A DNA stretch of 64,000 nucleotides from Amphibacillus marinus (GTDB lineage Bacteria; Bacillota; Bacilli; Bacillales; Amphibacillaceae). Of the stretch, positions 8,898 through 18,429 are shown piece by piece. The notes under the pieces were generated by a model. It was not told the DNA's origin. It worked only from the letters and a program-made list of their open reading frames with translations, and ran no database searches. The position numbers and the translations under genes were made by a program. Position 1 is the first letter of the stretch. Each line of letters begins with the position of its first letter. The DNA lies in assembly GCF_900110345.1 (NCBI RefSeq), contig NZ_FODJ01000004.1, positions 177,273 through 241,272 on the forward strand. The letters run 5' to 3'.

Positions 8898-8912
8898 TGT
8901 GCTCAGTATAAT
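8884..8912 (+). promoter_or_regulatory. Consensus sigma-A promoter of the preQ1-queF unit
   Basis: TTGACA at 8884-8889 and TATAAT at 8907-8912 with a 17-base spacer: a full consensus match. The -35 element lies inside the argD coding region, so queF is transcribed independently of the arg genes, starting near 8919. Confidence 0.85.
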
Positions 8913-8947
8913 AATTCGGTAACAAACTATATATATCCGGTTATTCG

Positions 8948-8986
8948 GAGAGGTTCTTAGCTTAAACCCTCTATAAAAAACTAAGG
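8948..8986 (+). ncRNA. preQ1-I riboswitch aptamer
   Basis: AGAGGTTCTTAGC, followed by ACCCTCTATAAAAAACTAA, matches the preQ1 class I consensus. Stem P1 is AGAGG/CCTCT; the A-rich tail ends in CTAAG, which pairs with CTTAG in the loop to form the H-type pseudoknot. It lies about 30 bases after the inferred transcription start, ahead of a terminator and queF, a queuosine-pathway gene, which fits its known role as a repressing switch. Confidence 0.92.
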
Positions 8987-9002
8987 GTATATGACATGAT
9001 AA

Positions 9003-9036
9003 AACAAGCCATATCCTTTGGGATGTGGTTTTTTAT
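9003..9036 (+). terminator. Riboswitch-controlled intrinsic terminator
   Basis: Stem CCATATCC/GGATGTGG with a TTTG loop, followed by a run of six T. The strand CATATCC can alternatively pair with GGTATATG, directly after the preQ1 aptamer (8984-8992), giving an antiterminator. This is the expected expression platform: preQ1 bound, terminator forms. Confidence 0.8.
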
Positions 9037-9230
9037 TGTTTAAAAAGAATAAAAAAAGTGTCCAGAGGATAACAGTGCATACCCAGCTCTATCTCCTTAC
9101 AATAAGTTGTGCCAACTGCATAATTTTAAATAGGTGAGGGTGTTAAGGGTGGAGAATTATAGGATTCTTTTATGTCACGTTATAACCAACTATATTTTAT
9201 TGCATTTTCATATTTAGGAGGAAAATACCA
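9037..9230 (+). other. Untranslated leader between riboswitch terminator and queF
   Basis: About 195 bases with no convincing open frame, promoter or structured RNA; only the ribosome binding site TAGGAGGAAAA just before queF is clear. The length is unusual for a preQ1 leader, and a lost upstream que gene is one possible explanation (inference). Confidence 0.4.
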
Positions 9231-9728
9231 ATGCAAGGAAGAAAAGATCATGAATTGAAAGATCTCTCACTATTAGGTAATCAAGAAACACGTTACAGTT
9301 TTGACTATACACCAGAAGTACTAGAAACGTTTGATAACAAGCATGTTAATCGAGATTATTTTGTTAAATTTAACTGTCCAGAGTTTACAACATTGTGCCC
9401 GAAGACTAATCAACCAGATTTTGGGGCTGTATACATCAGCTATATTCCTAGTGAGAAAATGGTTGAAAGTAAATCATTAAAGCTTTACTTGTTTAGTTTC
9501 CGTAATCATGGCGACTTTCATGAGGATAGTATGAATATTATTATGAATGATTTAATTAAGCTAATGAAACCAAGGTACATTGAAGTATGGGGTAAGTTTA
9601 CACCGCGCGGTGGTATCTCAATTGATCCATATTGTAATTATGGTGTTCCAGGAACAAAGTATGAGCAAATTGCTGATCATCGAATGATGAATCACGATTT
9701 ATACCCAGAGAAGATTGATAATCGATAA
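9231..9728 (+). CDS. queF: NADPH-dependent 7-cyano-7-deazaguanine (preQ0) reductase
   Basis: Reduces preQ0 to preQ1 in queuosine tRNA-modification synthesis; cytoplasmic, tunnel-fold superfamily. The 165-aa length is that of the short, unimodular QueF. Catalytic Cys56 lies in [13 protein letters not shown] and Asp63 follows; the QueF motif [21 protein letters not shown] (residues 79-99) and the C-terminal FTPRGGI block are present. TAGGAGG precedes ATG 9231. The upstream preQ1 riboswitch supports the assignment and predicts feedback repression. queC, queD and queE are not next to it, unlike in B. subtilis. Confidence 0.95.
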   Translation: MQGRKDHELKDLSLLGNQETRYSFDYTPEVLETFDNKHVNRDYFVKFNCPEFTTLCPKTNQPDFGAVYISYIPSEKMVESKSLKLYLFSFRNHGDFHEDSMNIIMNDLIKLMKPRYIEVWGKFTPRGGISIDPYCNYGVPGTKYEQIADHRMMNHDLYPEKIDNR

Positions 9729-9854
9729 TGAGAGTGACCGCTTAAGCCCTGTGCTAGTAGAGGAAGGATGGTACGGATTACTCTGCTTTGCCTTCTTTAG
9801 CAGCTTTTGATAAAGTAAAAGGGATATTAAATTCTAATTTAGAGGTGATACTCT

Positions 9855-10853
9855 GTGAATAAAACCTTTCGAGCCTATCAGCTCCAAAAAACGAATGGCA
9901 CAGTGACTGGAGCTGTAACAACACTAACCCAAAATGATTTACCAGAAGGGGAAGTGTTAATTAAAGTTCAATACTCGGGCCTTAATTACAAAGATGCCAT
10001 GGCAAATATGCCTAACAGCCCAATTGTTAATCAATATCCGTTTATTCCGGGGATTGACTTGGCTGGTGAAGTGGTAGAATCGGTCGATGATCGCTTTGAA
10101 GCAGGGGATCTAGTTATTGTGACAAGTTACGCATTAGGCGTCAGTCACGATGGTGGCTATAGTGAGTATGCTCGGGTAAAAGCGGAGTGGGTCATTCCGT
10201 TACCACAGGGCTTAAGTCTAGCGCAAGCAATGCTTTTAGGAACAGCTGGTTTGACAGCGGCAATGTCTGTAGCTCAGCTCCAGCAGCAGGGAATAGAACC
10301 TAATTCAGGTCCTATTCTTGTTACGGGTGCTTCAGGAGGGGTTGGCAGCATCGCAACAGCCTTGTTAGCAAACCTAGGTTATGAGGTTGAAGCCAGCTCT
10401 GGAAAACAAGCTAGTCATTCATATCTAACAACGTTGGGTGCGTCGGCTGTCATGACACGGGAAGATGTAGTGGGTGAAAAAGTACGTCTAATTGATAAAC
10501 AACAGTGGGTTGGTGCTGTCGATTCTGTTGGTGGTGAAACGCTTGCTGCTGTTTTAAGTAAATTAAAGTACAACGGGGTGGTGGCAGCAAGTGGACTTAC
10601 TGGAGGGATTGAAATTCCAACTTCAGTTTACCCGTTTATCTTGCGTGGGATTAGCTTAATTGGCATTGATTCCGTTTATTGCCCAATGGAGACGCGGAAA
10701 TCAATCTGGCTACGCTTAGGATCTGATATGCGGTTGTCTGATGAGCAGTTTAAGCAGATTACCAATCGGGTTATTTCTTTAGAAGAGTTAAGTAGTAATC
10801 TGCCAACATTACTCGAAGGTCAGTCTTTAGGACGAGTACTTGTTAAAATCTAA
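9855..10853 (+). CDS. YhdH/YhfP-family quinone oxidoreductase (zinc-free MDR)
   Basis: Medium-chain dehydrogenase/reductase without the structural zinc site. N-terminal GroES-like domain (about 1-125) with YSGLNYKDAMA and FIPGIDLAGEV; Rossmann part with LVTGASGGVGSIA (about residues 154-166) for NADPH. The family includes acrylyl-CoA reductases and quinone/enal reductases; the physiological substrate here is unknown. GTG 9855 with AGAGGTGATA just upstream is the only sensible start. It is transcribed alone, followed by a terminator-like repeat element. Confidence 0.87.
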   Translation: MNKTFRAYQLQKTNGTVTGAVTTLTQNDLPEGEVLIKVQYSGLNYKDAMANMPNSPIVNQYPFIPGIDLAGEVVESVDDRFEAGDLVIVTSYALGVSHDGGYSEYARVKAEWVIPLPQGLSLAQAMLLGTAGLTAAMSVAQLQQQGIEPNSGPILVTGASGGVGSIATALLANLGYEVEASSGKQASHSYLTTLGASAVMTREDVVGEKVRLIDKQQWVGAVDSVGGETLAAVLSKLKYNGVVAASGLTGGIEIPTSVYPFILRGISLIGIDSVYCPMETRKSIWLRLGSDMRLSDEQFKQITNRVISLEELSSNLPTLLEGQSLGRVLVKI

Positions 10854-10866
10854 AATAGCTGAAACA

Positions 10867-11014
10867 TTTTTAAAAATGATGCTGGAACATAACTAAATAT
10901 TGGAACAGGGTATCCGAACATTATGATTTACCGAAGCGCTATACGCTTTCAGACATAATATTCGGATTTTCCTTATCTCATTACGCTTTTGTCCCAGCCT
11001 TATTTTTAAAATGG
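10867..11014 (+). repeat. Intergenic repeat/terminator element, copy 1
   Basis: A nested structure: outer arms AAAAATGATGCTGG (10872-10885) and CCAGCCTTATTTTT (10994-11007), inner arms TCCGAACATTATG (10913-10925) and CATAATATTCGGA (10954-10966) followed by TTTTCC. A second copy with the same order (ACATAACTAAATA-like, GTATCCGRACATTATG, CATAATRTTCGG, TTTTCTTATCT) follows araA at 13622-13715. GGCTGGGACATAAC-type elements of this kind occur repeatedly in genomes of this group (established knowledge, from memory). It probably terminates the preceding gene. Confidence 0.65.
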
Positions 11015-11343
11015 ATAACTAAACGTTTACTGTACTGAAGCTATAACCTGAATCTATGGCACAATCTAATACTCAACCATAAAAACGAATTTTTCATCTA
11101 GTTATTTATTTTTGCACGTGTTAGAAGATAAGTAATAAACAATAAAATCGTTAGTGTAGTGCAATCAGTAGCCCCTTCACTTTCATACCAGGAGCACAAA
11201 CGTCACATCCTCAGGCTCACAGGCTGTGCATCAATTAGCGTTGCGATATGACGTCGCGCTTAGTCTGCCAAACCTTCACAAATTCTAATAGTGGCTTTAC
11301 TCCTCACTTTTAAGCACATTAGTTAAGAAAATAAATTTACATA
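11015..11343. other. Intergenic stretch without a recognised gene
   Basis: No intact gene. The minus strand contains a short open frame (SWYESEGATDCTTL-like, about 11060-11195) and another short one ending near 11270, both lacking a start with an SD, possibly a decayed gene. A palindrome TAAACGTTTA at 11020-11029 resembles a cre core, but 3 of the 14 cre positions do not fit. Confidence 0.35.
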
Positions 11344-11372
11344 TTGAATGTACGTACAAATTATATTATTAT
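11344..11372 (+). promoter_or_regulatory. araDA promoter
   Basis: TTGAAT at 11344-11349 and TATTAT at 11367-11372 with a 17-base spacer, 52 bases before araD. The AraR box occupies the spacer and the end of the -35 element. Confidence 0.6.
11346..11361. promoter_or_regulatory. AraR operator upstream of araD
   Basis: GAATGTACGTACAAAT matches the B. subtilis AraR consensus ATTTGTACGTACAAAT at 14 of 16 positions (consensus from memory). A second half-site, CCGTACAA, lies at 11393-11400, between the promoter and the gene. The araR gene is downstream at 13910, so L-arabinose-relieved repression is likely. Confidence 0.8.
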
Positions 11373-11424
11373 AGTTCTATAAGTATATACATCCGTACAA
11401 CAATTAAGGAAGGTGTGATTCATA

Positions 11425-12111
11425 ATGTTAGAGGCATTAAAGGAGCAAGTGCTTCAGGCAAACCTTGCCCTGCCGAAGTATGGGCTAGTTACATTTACTT
11501 GGGGAAATGTAAGCGGTTTCGATAAAGAGCAAGGTCTAGTTGTGATAAAGCCGAGTGGTGTGCCTTATGATGAACTGACTATTTCTGATTTAGTAGTCGT
11601 TAATTTAGCTGGTGAAATTGTTGAAGGAGATAAAAACCCTTCATCTGATACCGCCACACATTTGGTTCTTTATAAGCATTTTGATCATGTGGGCGGAATT
11701 GTGCATACCCATTCACCGTGGGCGACGAGTTGGGCTCAAGCCGGAGAAGATATCCCGGCGTTAGGTACTACACAAGCCGATTATTTCTACGGCGATATTC
11801 CGTGTACGCGTCGCATGACAACGACAGAAATTAGTGGTGAATATGAACGGGAGACTGGCCATGTCATTGTTGAAACATTTAGAGATCGTGATCCGCTAGC
11901 TATCCCTAGTGTGTTAGTGCACAGCCATGCGCCATTTAATTGGGGGAAAGATCCCAAAGAAGCGGTACATAATGCGGTCGTCTTAGAGGAAGTAGCAAAA
12001 ATGGCTTTTTATAGTCGTGAAATTAATCCTAATGTTAAGCGTATGCAGCAGACATTATTGGATAAACATTATTTGCGTAAACATGGTAAGCATGCCTATT
12101 ATGGGCAATAA
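11425..12111 (+). CDS. araD: L-ribulose-5-phosphate 4-epimerase
   Basis: Zinc-dependent class II aldolase-family epimerase giving D-xylulose 5-phosphate from L-ribulose 5-phosphate. Visible family features: WGNVSGFD, the phosphate-binding [21 protein letters not shown], the metal ligands in [12 protein letters not shown] (His-x-His) and the later [10 protein letters not shown] histidine. Length 228 aa is normal. AAGGAAGGTG precedes ATG 11425. First gene of araD-araA under AraR control. The kinase gene araB, usually clustered with these, is absent from the window. Confidence 0.95.
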   Translation: MLEALKEQVLQANLALPKYGLVTFTWGNVSGFDKEQGLVVIKPSGVPYDELTISDLVVVNLAGEIVEGDKNPSSDTATHLVLYKHFDHVGGIVHTHSPWATSWAQAGEDIPALGTTQADYFYGDIPCTRRMTTTEISGEYERETGHVIVETFRDRDPLAIPSVLVHSHAPFNWGKDPKEAVHNAVVLEEVAKMAFYSREINPNVKRMQQTLLDKHYLRKHGKHAYYGQ

Positions 12112-12138
12112 AGTAAAGTGAATAAGGGAGGAAATATT

Positions 12139-13629
12139 ATGGTACGTTTAAAATCTTATAAATTTTGGTTTGTAACAGGAAGTCAGCCGCTTTATGGTGA
12201 GGAGACGCTTAAAGAGGTAGAGGACAATTCAAGGAAAGTTGTTAATGGGTTAAATGCAGCTGGTATCCTACCATACCCAATTGAATTTAAAGAAGTGGTA
12301 ACAACAGACCAAAGTATTCATAAGTTAGCGCTTGATGCAAATGCAACTGAAAGCTGCGCCGGTCTCATAACTTGGATGCATACTTTTTCGCCTGCAAAAT
12401 CATGGATTGCTGGCTTAAAGGCTTTACAGACACCATTGTTACACCTGCATACACAATATAATCGAGACATTCCTTGGGATTCTATTGATATGGATTTTAT
12501 GAATACGAATCAAGCTGCGCATGGTGATCGCGAATACGGTTTTATTGGAACGCGCCTAAGTCTTGGTCGGAAAGTCATTGTGGGTCACTGGCAAAATGAC
12601 AATGTCGTTAACCAGATAGCGCAATGGATGAGAGTTGCGATCTCAGTCAAAGAGGGTATGAATATCCGTGTTGCCCGCTTTGGGGACAATATGCGTAACG
12701 TTGCCGTCACTGATGGAGATAAAATAGAAGCGCAAATTAAGTTTGGTTGGACAGTCGACTATTATGGAATTGGCGATCTTGTTAATGAGATTGATCAGGT
12801 AGAAGATCAAGTAGTCGATGATTTGTACAAGACTTATGAAGGCTTGTATGACTTGCCAGATGAAGCTAAGCAATCAGGGAGCATTCGTGAAGCTATTCGC
12901 TACCAAGCAAAAATTGAAATTGCACTGCTATCCTTTTTGCGGAAGGGTAATTATACAGCATTTACAACTAATTTCGAGGATTTACATGGCATGAAACAGT
13001 TGCCAGGCTTAGCTGCCCAACGATTAATGGCGCAAGGCTATGGTTTTGCTGGCGAAGGTGATTGGCGCACCGCTGCTTTAACGCGATTACTTAAAATAAT
13101 GTCAGACAATAAAGATACTTCTTTTATGGAAGATTACACTTATCATCTAGAGCCTGGTAATGAAATGATTCTTGGTTCACACATGCTTGAAATATGTCCG
13201 ACCATAGCTGACACTAAACCAAAAATTGTCGTAAATCCATTAGGTATTGGTGGGAAAGAGGACCCTGCCCGCCTTGTTTTTGATGGGAAGGCCGGCACTG
13301 CTGTGGTAGCGTCATTAATTGAATTAGGGGGTCGATACCGACTAATTGTTAATGAGGTTAACGCAGAGGCGTCTAAATTCGATACGCCGCACTTACCAGT
13401 TGCTAAAGTTCTTTGGAAACCAGAGCCGTCCTTAAATGAGGCAACCACTGCTTGGATATATGCAGGGGGGGCTCACCACACTGTTTTCTCATTTGCGGTT
13501 TCAACAGAGCAGTTAGTTGATTATGCTGAAATGATGAATATTGAGTGTGTTGTTATTGATCAGCATTTAAGCCTACGACAATTTAAAAACGAATTAAAAT
13601 GGAATGAAGTTGTATTTAAAAGAGGCTGA
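12139..13629 (+). CDS. araA: L-arabinose isomerase
   Basis: Converts L-arabinose to L-ribulose; Mn-dependent hexameric cytoplasmic enzyme. 496 aa, typical. Conserved glutamate-containing blocks GEGDWRTAAL and SFMEDYTYHL and the histidine segments HMLEICP and GAHHTVFS are seen, with TGSQPLYGEETL at the N-terminus. ATG 12139 with AGGGAGG 7 bases upstream is chosen over the in-frame GTG at 12118. It lies 27 bases after araD in one operon; a terminator-like repeat follows. Confidence 0.96.
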   Translation: MVRLKSYKFWFVTGSQPLYGEETLKEVEDNSRKVVNGLNAAGILPYPIEFKEVVTTDQSIHKLALDANATESCAGLITWMHTFSPAKSWIAGLKALQTPLLHLHTQYNRDIPWDSIDMDFMNTNQAAHGDREYGFIGTRLSLGRKVIVGHWQNDNVVNQIAQWMRVAISVKEGMNIRVARFGDNMRNVAVTDGDKIEAQIKFGWTVDYYGIGDLVNEIDQVEDQVVDDLYKTYEGLYDLPDEAKQSGSIREAIRYQAKIEIALLSFLRKGNYTAFTTNFEDLHGMKQLPGLAAQRLMAQGYGFAGEGDWRTAALTRLLKIMSDNKDTSFMEDYTYHLEPGNEMILGSHMLEICPTIADTKPKIVVNPLGIGGKEDPARLVFDGKAGTAVVASLIELGGRYRLIVNEVNAEASKFDTPHLPVAKVLWKPEPSLNEATTAWIYAGGAHHTVFSFAVSTEQLVDYAEMMNIECVVIDQHLSLRQFKNELKWNEVVFKRG

Positions 13630-13715
13630 GGCATAACTAAATAATGAACTGAGTATCCGGACATTATGACAATGCATTTTGCACATAATGTTCGGGTTTT
13701 TCTTATCTAAATTAA
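13622..13715 (+). repeat. Intergenic repeat/terminator element, copy 2
   Basis: Overlaps the end of araA. Stem CCGGACATTATG (13657-13668) / CATAATGTTCGG (13684-13695) followed by GTTTTTC. It shares the motif order with the element at 10867-11014, including GGCATAACTAAATA and TTCTTATCT. Likely terminator of araDA. Confidence 0.7.
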
Positions 13716-13786
13716 ACCACCTTGTAGGCTGTGGTTATCGCTTACGAGATTAGCTTGAAAATAAGCTGTCTATATTATGAAAAGAG

Positions 13787-13802
13787 AAATGTAAGTACAA
13801 AT
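13787..13802. promoter_or_regulatory. AraR operator upstream of araR
   Basis: AAATGTAAGTACAAAT matches the AraR consensus at 13 of 16 positions and lies 107 bases before araR, suggesting autoregulation. The exact promoter it covers is unclear. Confidence 0.6.
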
Positions 13803-13909
13803 TTAAGATTAATTAGAAAAATTTTCATTTATGAACGTTTTTTTATATAAATGGTTCTAAAAAAATGATATGATGATTAGTAATTGGGTTTAGATAGTGA
13901 GGTGTATCG

Positions 13910-15025
13910 ATGCAAACGAAATATAGCATTGTCAAACAAGCGATTAAGTCAAAAATCTTAGATGGAACCTTTCAGCCGCACCAAAAAATAAGCTCTGAAA
14001 GTGAATTAATGAAGCAATTTAGTGTCAGTAGGCATACGGTAAGGCTCGCTATCGGGGAGCTTGTGAATCAAGGGTGGTTATATAGAGAGCAAGGCTCAGG
14101 TACATTTTGTGCAGATCGCTCTAAACTGGAAGAAGGGCAGAATGTCAAAAACCAGAAAAATATCGCAATTATTACAACGTATATATCTGACTACATTTTC
14201 CCTTCTATTATTAGAGGGGCTGAGTCTTATTTGAGCCAGCAAGGCTACCATGTAAGTTTATTTAGTACCAATAATGACCATAAAAACGAACGGAAATTCT
14301 TAGAAAGTATTTTAACTCAGCAGTTTGATGGCGTTATAATTGAGCCGACTAAAAGTGCAATGAGTAATCCTAATATTAATTATTATTTAAATCTTGAACG
14401 AAAAAATATTCCTTATATTATGATTAATGCTTATTATGATGAGTTAGAGCCACTAAGTATTACCTTAAATGATGAGGTGGGTGGGTTACTGCAAACTGAG
14501 CACCTTATTGAATTAGGGCACAAAAACATTGTGGGATTCTTCAAAAATGATGATAGTCAAGGGTCGAAACGTATGAAGGGATATTTAAAAGCACACCGCA
14601 GACATGGGCTTTTACTTAATCCTAATCATATTATAACTTATAAAACAGAGGAGAAGCATCTGAAGCCGGCGGAAGAGTTAGATAAACTACTTTCCTTGCC
14701 GGAAGCCGAACGACCAACCGCATTGGTTTGTTATAACGATGAATTAGCAATTATGCTACTTGATGTACTAAGAAAGCGGAAACTACAGGTTCCGAGAGAT
14801 ATTTCTGTGATCGGTTTTGATGATTCTTTTTTAGCAGAGGTTTCTGAGGTAAAGTTAACAACTATTAGTCATCCACAAAGTGAAATAGGTAAGGTAGCTG
14901 CCGAAACAATCTTAAACATCATTAATAGTTCACATGCTAATCCGAAAAAGACTAAAGGTAATTTCGATTCAATTGTATTTGAACCAGAACTAGTCATTAG
15001 AAGTTCCACGGCTAAAATAAAGTAA
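13910..15025 (+). CDS. araR: Arabinose operon transcriptional repressor AraR
   Basis: Chimeric regulator: N-terminal GntR-type winged helix (about residues 1-70; FSVSRHTVRLAIGELVNQGW, then REQGSGTF) and C-terminal LacI/GalR-type effector domain (about 85-371; PRDISVIGFDDS and LTTISHPQSEIG). This domain arrangement and length (371 aa) are those of AraR, which binds L-arabinose to release DNA. Boxes matching its consensus occur before araD, before araR and (weaker) before the GH51 gene. It is a monocistronic gene with its own terminator. Confidence 0.92.
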   Translation: MQTKYSIVKQAIKSKILDGTFQPHQKISSESELMKQFSVSRHTVRLAIGELVNQGWLYREQGSGTFCADRSKLEEGQNVKNQKNIAIITTYISDYIFPSIIRGAESYLSQQGYHVSLFSTNNDHKNERKFLESILTQQFDGVIIEPTKSAMSNPNINYYLNLERKNIPYIMINAYYDELEPLSITLNDEVGGLLQTEHLIELGHKNIVGFFKNDDSQGSKRMKGYLKAHRRHGLLLNPNHIITYKTEEKHLKPAEELDKLLSLPEAERPTALVCYNDELAIMLLDVLRKRKLQVPRDISVIGFDDSFLAEVSEVKLTTISHPQSEIGKVAAETILNIINSSHANPKKTKGNFDSIVFEPELVIRSSTAKIK

Positions 15026-15091
15026 ATAGCGTTAAACATAATACATCTGGTCGACAAGCGAAACATAATTTCACTAATTCAGATAAACAAT

Positions 15092-15166
15092 AAGCACAAG
15101 AGCACTTCAAAAAGCCTTTCTTTACTGATGTAATGGGAGCTTAAGTAGTGCTTGTGTGCTTTTTTT
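15092..15166 (+). terminator. Terminator of araR
   Basis: Imperfect stem AAGCACAAGAGCACTT / AAGTAGTGCTTGTGTGCTT with a 34-base loop region, followed by a run of T. Confidence 0.6.
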
Positions 15167-15313
15167 GGCGTATTTTTATCAGACTTGTCTAAATCGAGTA
15201 ACAATATGTTAAGTGAAGTATATTAGGATCGAAGTTGTCCGATCGAGTTTGTTAGGTTTAGAGTAATTAATATGCTTCCTTTAAAAAAATAAGTTATTTT
15301 CGCACTTTTATAA

Positions 15314-15342
15314 TTGAAATGCCATACAATTCCGTATATAAT
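15314..15342 (+). promoter_or_regulatory. Sigma-A promoter of the arabinosidase operon
   Basis: TTGAAA at 15314-15319, 17-base spacer, TATAAT at 15337-15342. The cre site begins at the last base of the -10 box. Confidence 0.7.
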
Positions 15343-15355
15343 GTAAGCGTAAACA
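15342..15355. promoter_or_regulatory. cre site (CcpA)
   Basis: TGTAAGCGTAAACA matches TGWNANCGNTNWCA at 13 of 14 positions and spans the -10/+1 region, a location known to give CcpA repression. Confidence 0.65.
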
Positions 15356-15368
15356 TATACGTATAAAT
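15353..15368. promoter_or_regulatory. Probable AraR operator before the GH51 gene
   Basis: ACATATACGTATAAAT matches the AraR consensus at 12 of 16 positions, with a TATACGTATA palindromic core, just after the inferred transcription start. Weaker than the araD site; position and operon content support it. Confidence 0.5.
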
Positions 15369-15589
15369 TATAAATGAGTTGGAAGGGCAATTTACGCATA
15401 CTGCAGAAAGGTATCGTTTGGGTAATAAATTTAAATGCCGGTATTAGCAAAAGTACAGTTTGACAAGGTGGAAAGCAAATTATAACAAATGGATGATGGT
15501 GACAGTTGTTTATGTTTTTTTACTTGGTTAGACAAAGGCTTAAACCAGCTTATTAGATTTAAAGTATATAAATTTTATAAACAAGTTAA

Positions 15590-17107
<1,518 letters not shown>

Positions 17108-17123
17108 TTGGAGTGGGTCAAAG

Positions 17124-18425
17124 ATGAAGCATCATCAAAATGCGTTAACACCACCATTAGGCTGGAATAGTTGGGATTGCTATGGTGCGACAGTTACCGA
17201 AGCAGAGGTGAAAGCAAATGCGGACTATATGGCTAAACACCTAAAACAGTTTGGTTGGGAATACATTGTTGTTGATATTCAATGGTATGAACCAGATGCA
17301 GTGTCTTCTGTCTATCACCCGTTTGTACCGTTGGACATGGATACATTCTCAAGGCTAATGCCCGCAACTAATCGCTTTCCCTCTGCGAGGGAGGGAAAAG
17401 GGTTTAAACCATTGGCAGATTATGTGCATAGTTTAGGGTTGAAATTTGGTATCCATATTATGCGTGGTATTCCTCGTCAAGCAGTGCATCAAAATCAATC
17501 TATTAAAGGAAGTAACCAAACTGCGCGTGCTATTGCGCATACCAATTCAATTTGTCCTTGGAACACGGATATGTATGGGGTTGATTCAAGTAAGGAAGGA
17601 GCGCAAAGCTATTATAATTCCTTATTTGATTTGTATGCAGAGTGGGGAGTAGATTTTGTCAAAGTTGACGATATTGCCGATTCCAAGCTATATGGTGCTC
17701 ATATCGAGGAAATAAAAATGATTAGACGTGCGATTGACCAATGCGGTCGATTAATGGTACTTAGTTTATCTCCCGGCCCGGCTCAGTTAGATCATGCTGC
17801 CGTTCTTGAGGAGAATGCTAATATGTGGCGCATGACCGACGACTTCTGGGATTTATGGCCACCGTTATATGATATGTTTGATCGCTGCTATCGCTGGAGT
17901 AAGAATGTTGGCCCTGGGCATTGGCCAGATGCCGATATGCTGCCACTAGGTCGAATTGGGATTCGATCAGTTGACGGTGGGGCGAGTGATCGATATACGC
18001 GCTTTACCAAAGACGAGCAGAGGACAATGATGACGCTCTGGTCAGTCTTTAGATCGCCACTTATGATCGGTGGTGAATTGAGAGACAATGATGATTTCAC
18101 ACTTGAATTGTTAACAAATAAGGATTTGTTAGCGATTAATCAACATGGATCTGCCGCAAGACAAGTATATCGCCACAATGATCATGTTGTTTGGTGTACC
18201 AATGGTCATGATGATTCGGTGTATGTTGCGTTGTTTAATCTAACTGATAATGTTGGGACTGTAACAGTCACCAGTGAGCAACTTGGCTTACCAATTGATA
18301 AATTTAATTGTGTTGAGGATGTGTGGACTCATGACATATTGCCACAGGGGAACTATGAGCTAACTGCTAGCTTACGTCCTCATGCTTGTCAATTGCTTAA
18401 ATTAAAACAAAGTAGAGGTGTGTAG
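17124..18425 (+). CDS. GH27 glycosidase, probable beta-L-arabinopyranosidase
   Basis: GH27 barrel enzyme of 433 aa without signal peptide. [12 protein letters not shown] opens the domain; the nucleophile is Asp182 in FVKVDDIAD and the acid/base Asp240 in RMTDDFWD. The sugar-binding motif that reads DD in alpha-galactosidases is D51-I52 here (VVDIQWYEP). In Streptomyces avermitilis Arap27A an Ile at this place gives beta-L-arabinopyranosidase activity and Ile to Asp restores alpha-galactosidase activity (established knowledge, from memory). The position between two GH51 genes agrees. An alpha-galactosidase remains the alternative. The stop overlaps the putative SD of the next gene. Confidence 0.85.
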   Translation: MKHHQNALTPPLGWNSWDCYGATVTEAEVKANADYMAKHLKQFGWEYIVVDIQWYEPDAVSSVYHPFVPLDMDTFSRLMPATNRFPSAREGKGFKPLADYVHSLGLKFGIHIMRGIPRQAVHQNQSIKGSNQTARAIAHTNSICPWNTDMYGVDSSKEGAQSYYNSLFDLYAEWGVDFVKVDDIADSKLYGAHIEEIKMIRRAIDQCGRLMVLSLSPGPAQLDHAAVLEENANMWRMTDDFWDLWPPLYDMFDRCYRWSKNVGPGHWPDADMLPLGRIGIRSVDGGASDRYTRFTKDEQRTMMTLWSVFRSPLMIGGELRDNDDFTLELLTNKDLLAINQHGSAARQVYRHNDHVVWCTNGHDDSVYVALFNLTDNVGTVTVTSEQLGLPIDKFNCVEDVWTHDILPQGNYELTASLRPHACQLLKLKQSRGV

Positions 18426-18429
18426 TGAG

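Noticed and set aside
11018..11031. Possible cre site around TAAACGTTTA upstream of araD
   Set aside because: Three of the 14 cre positions, including both ends, do not fit, and it is more than 300 bases from the araD promoter.
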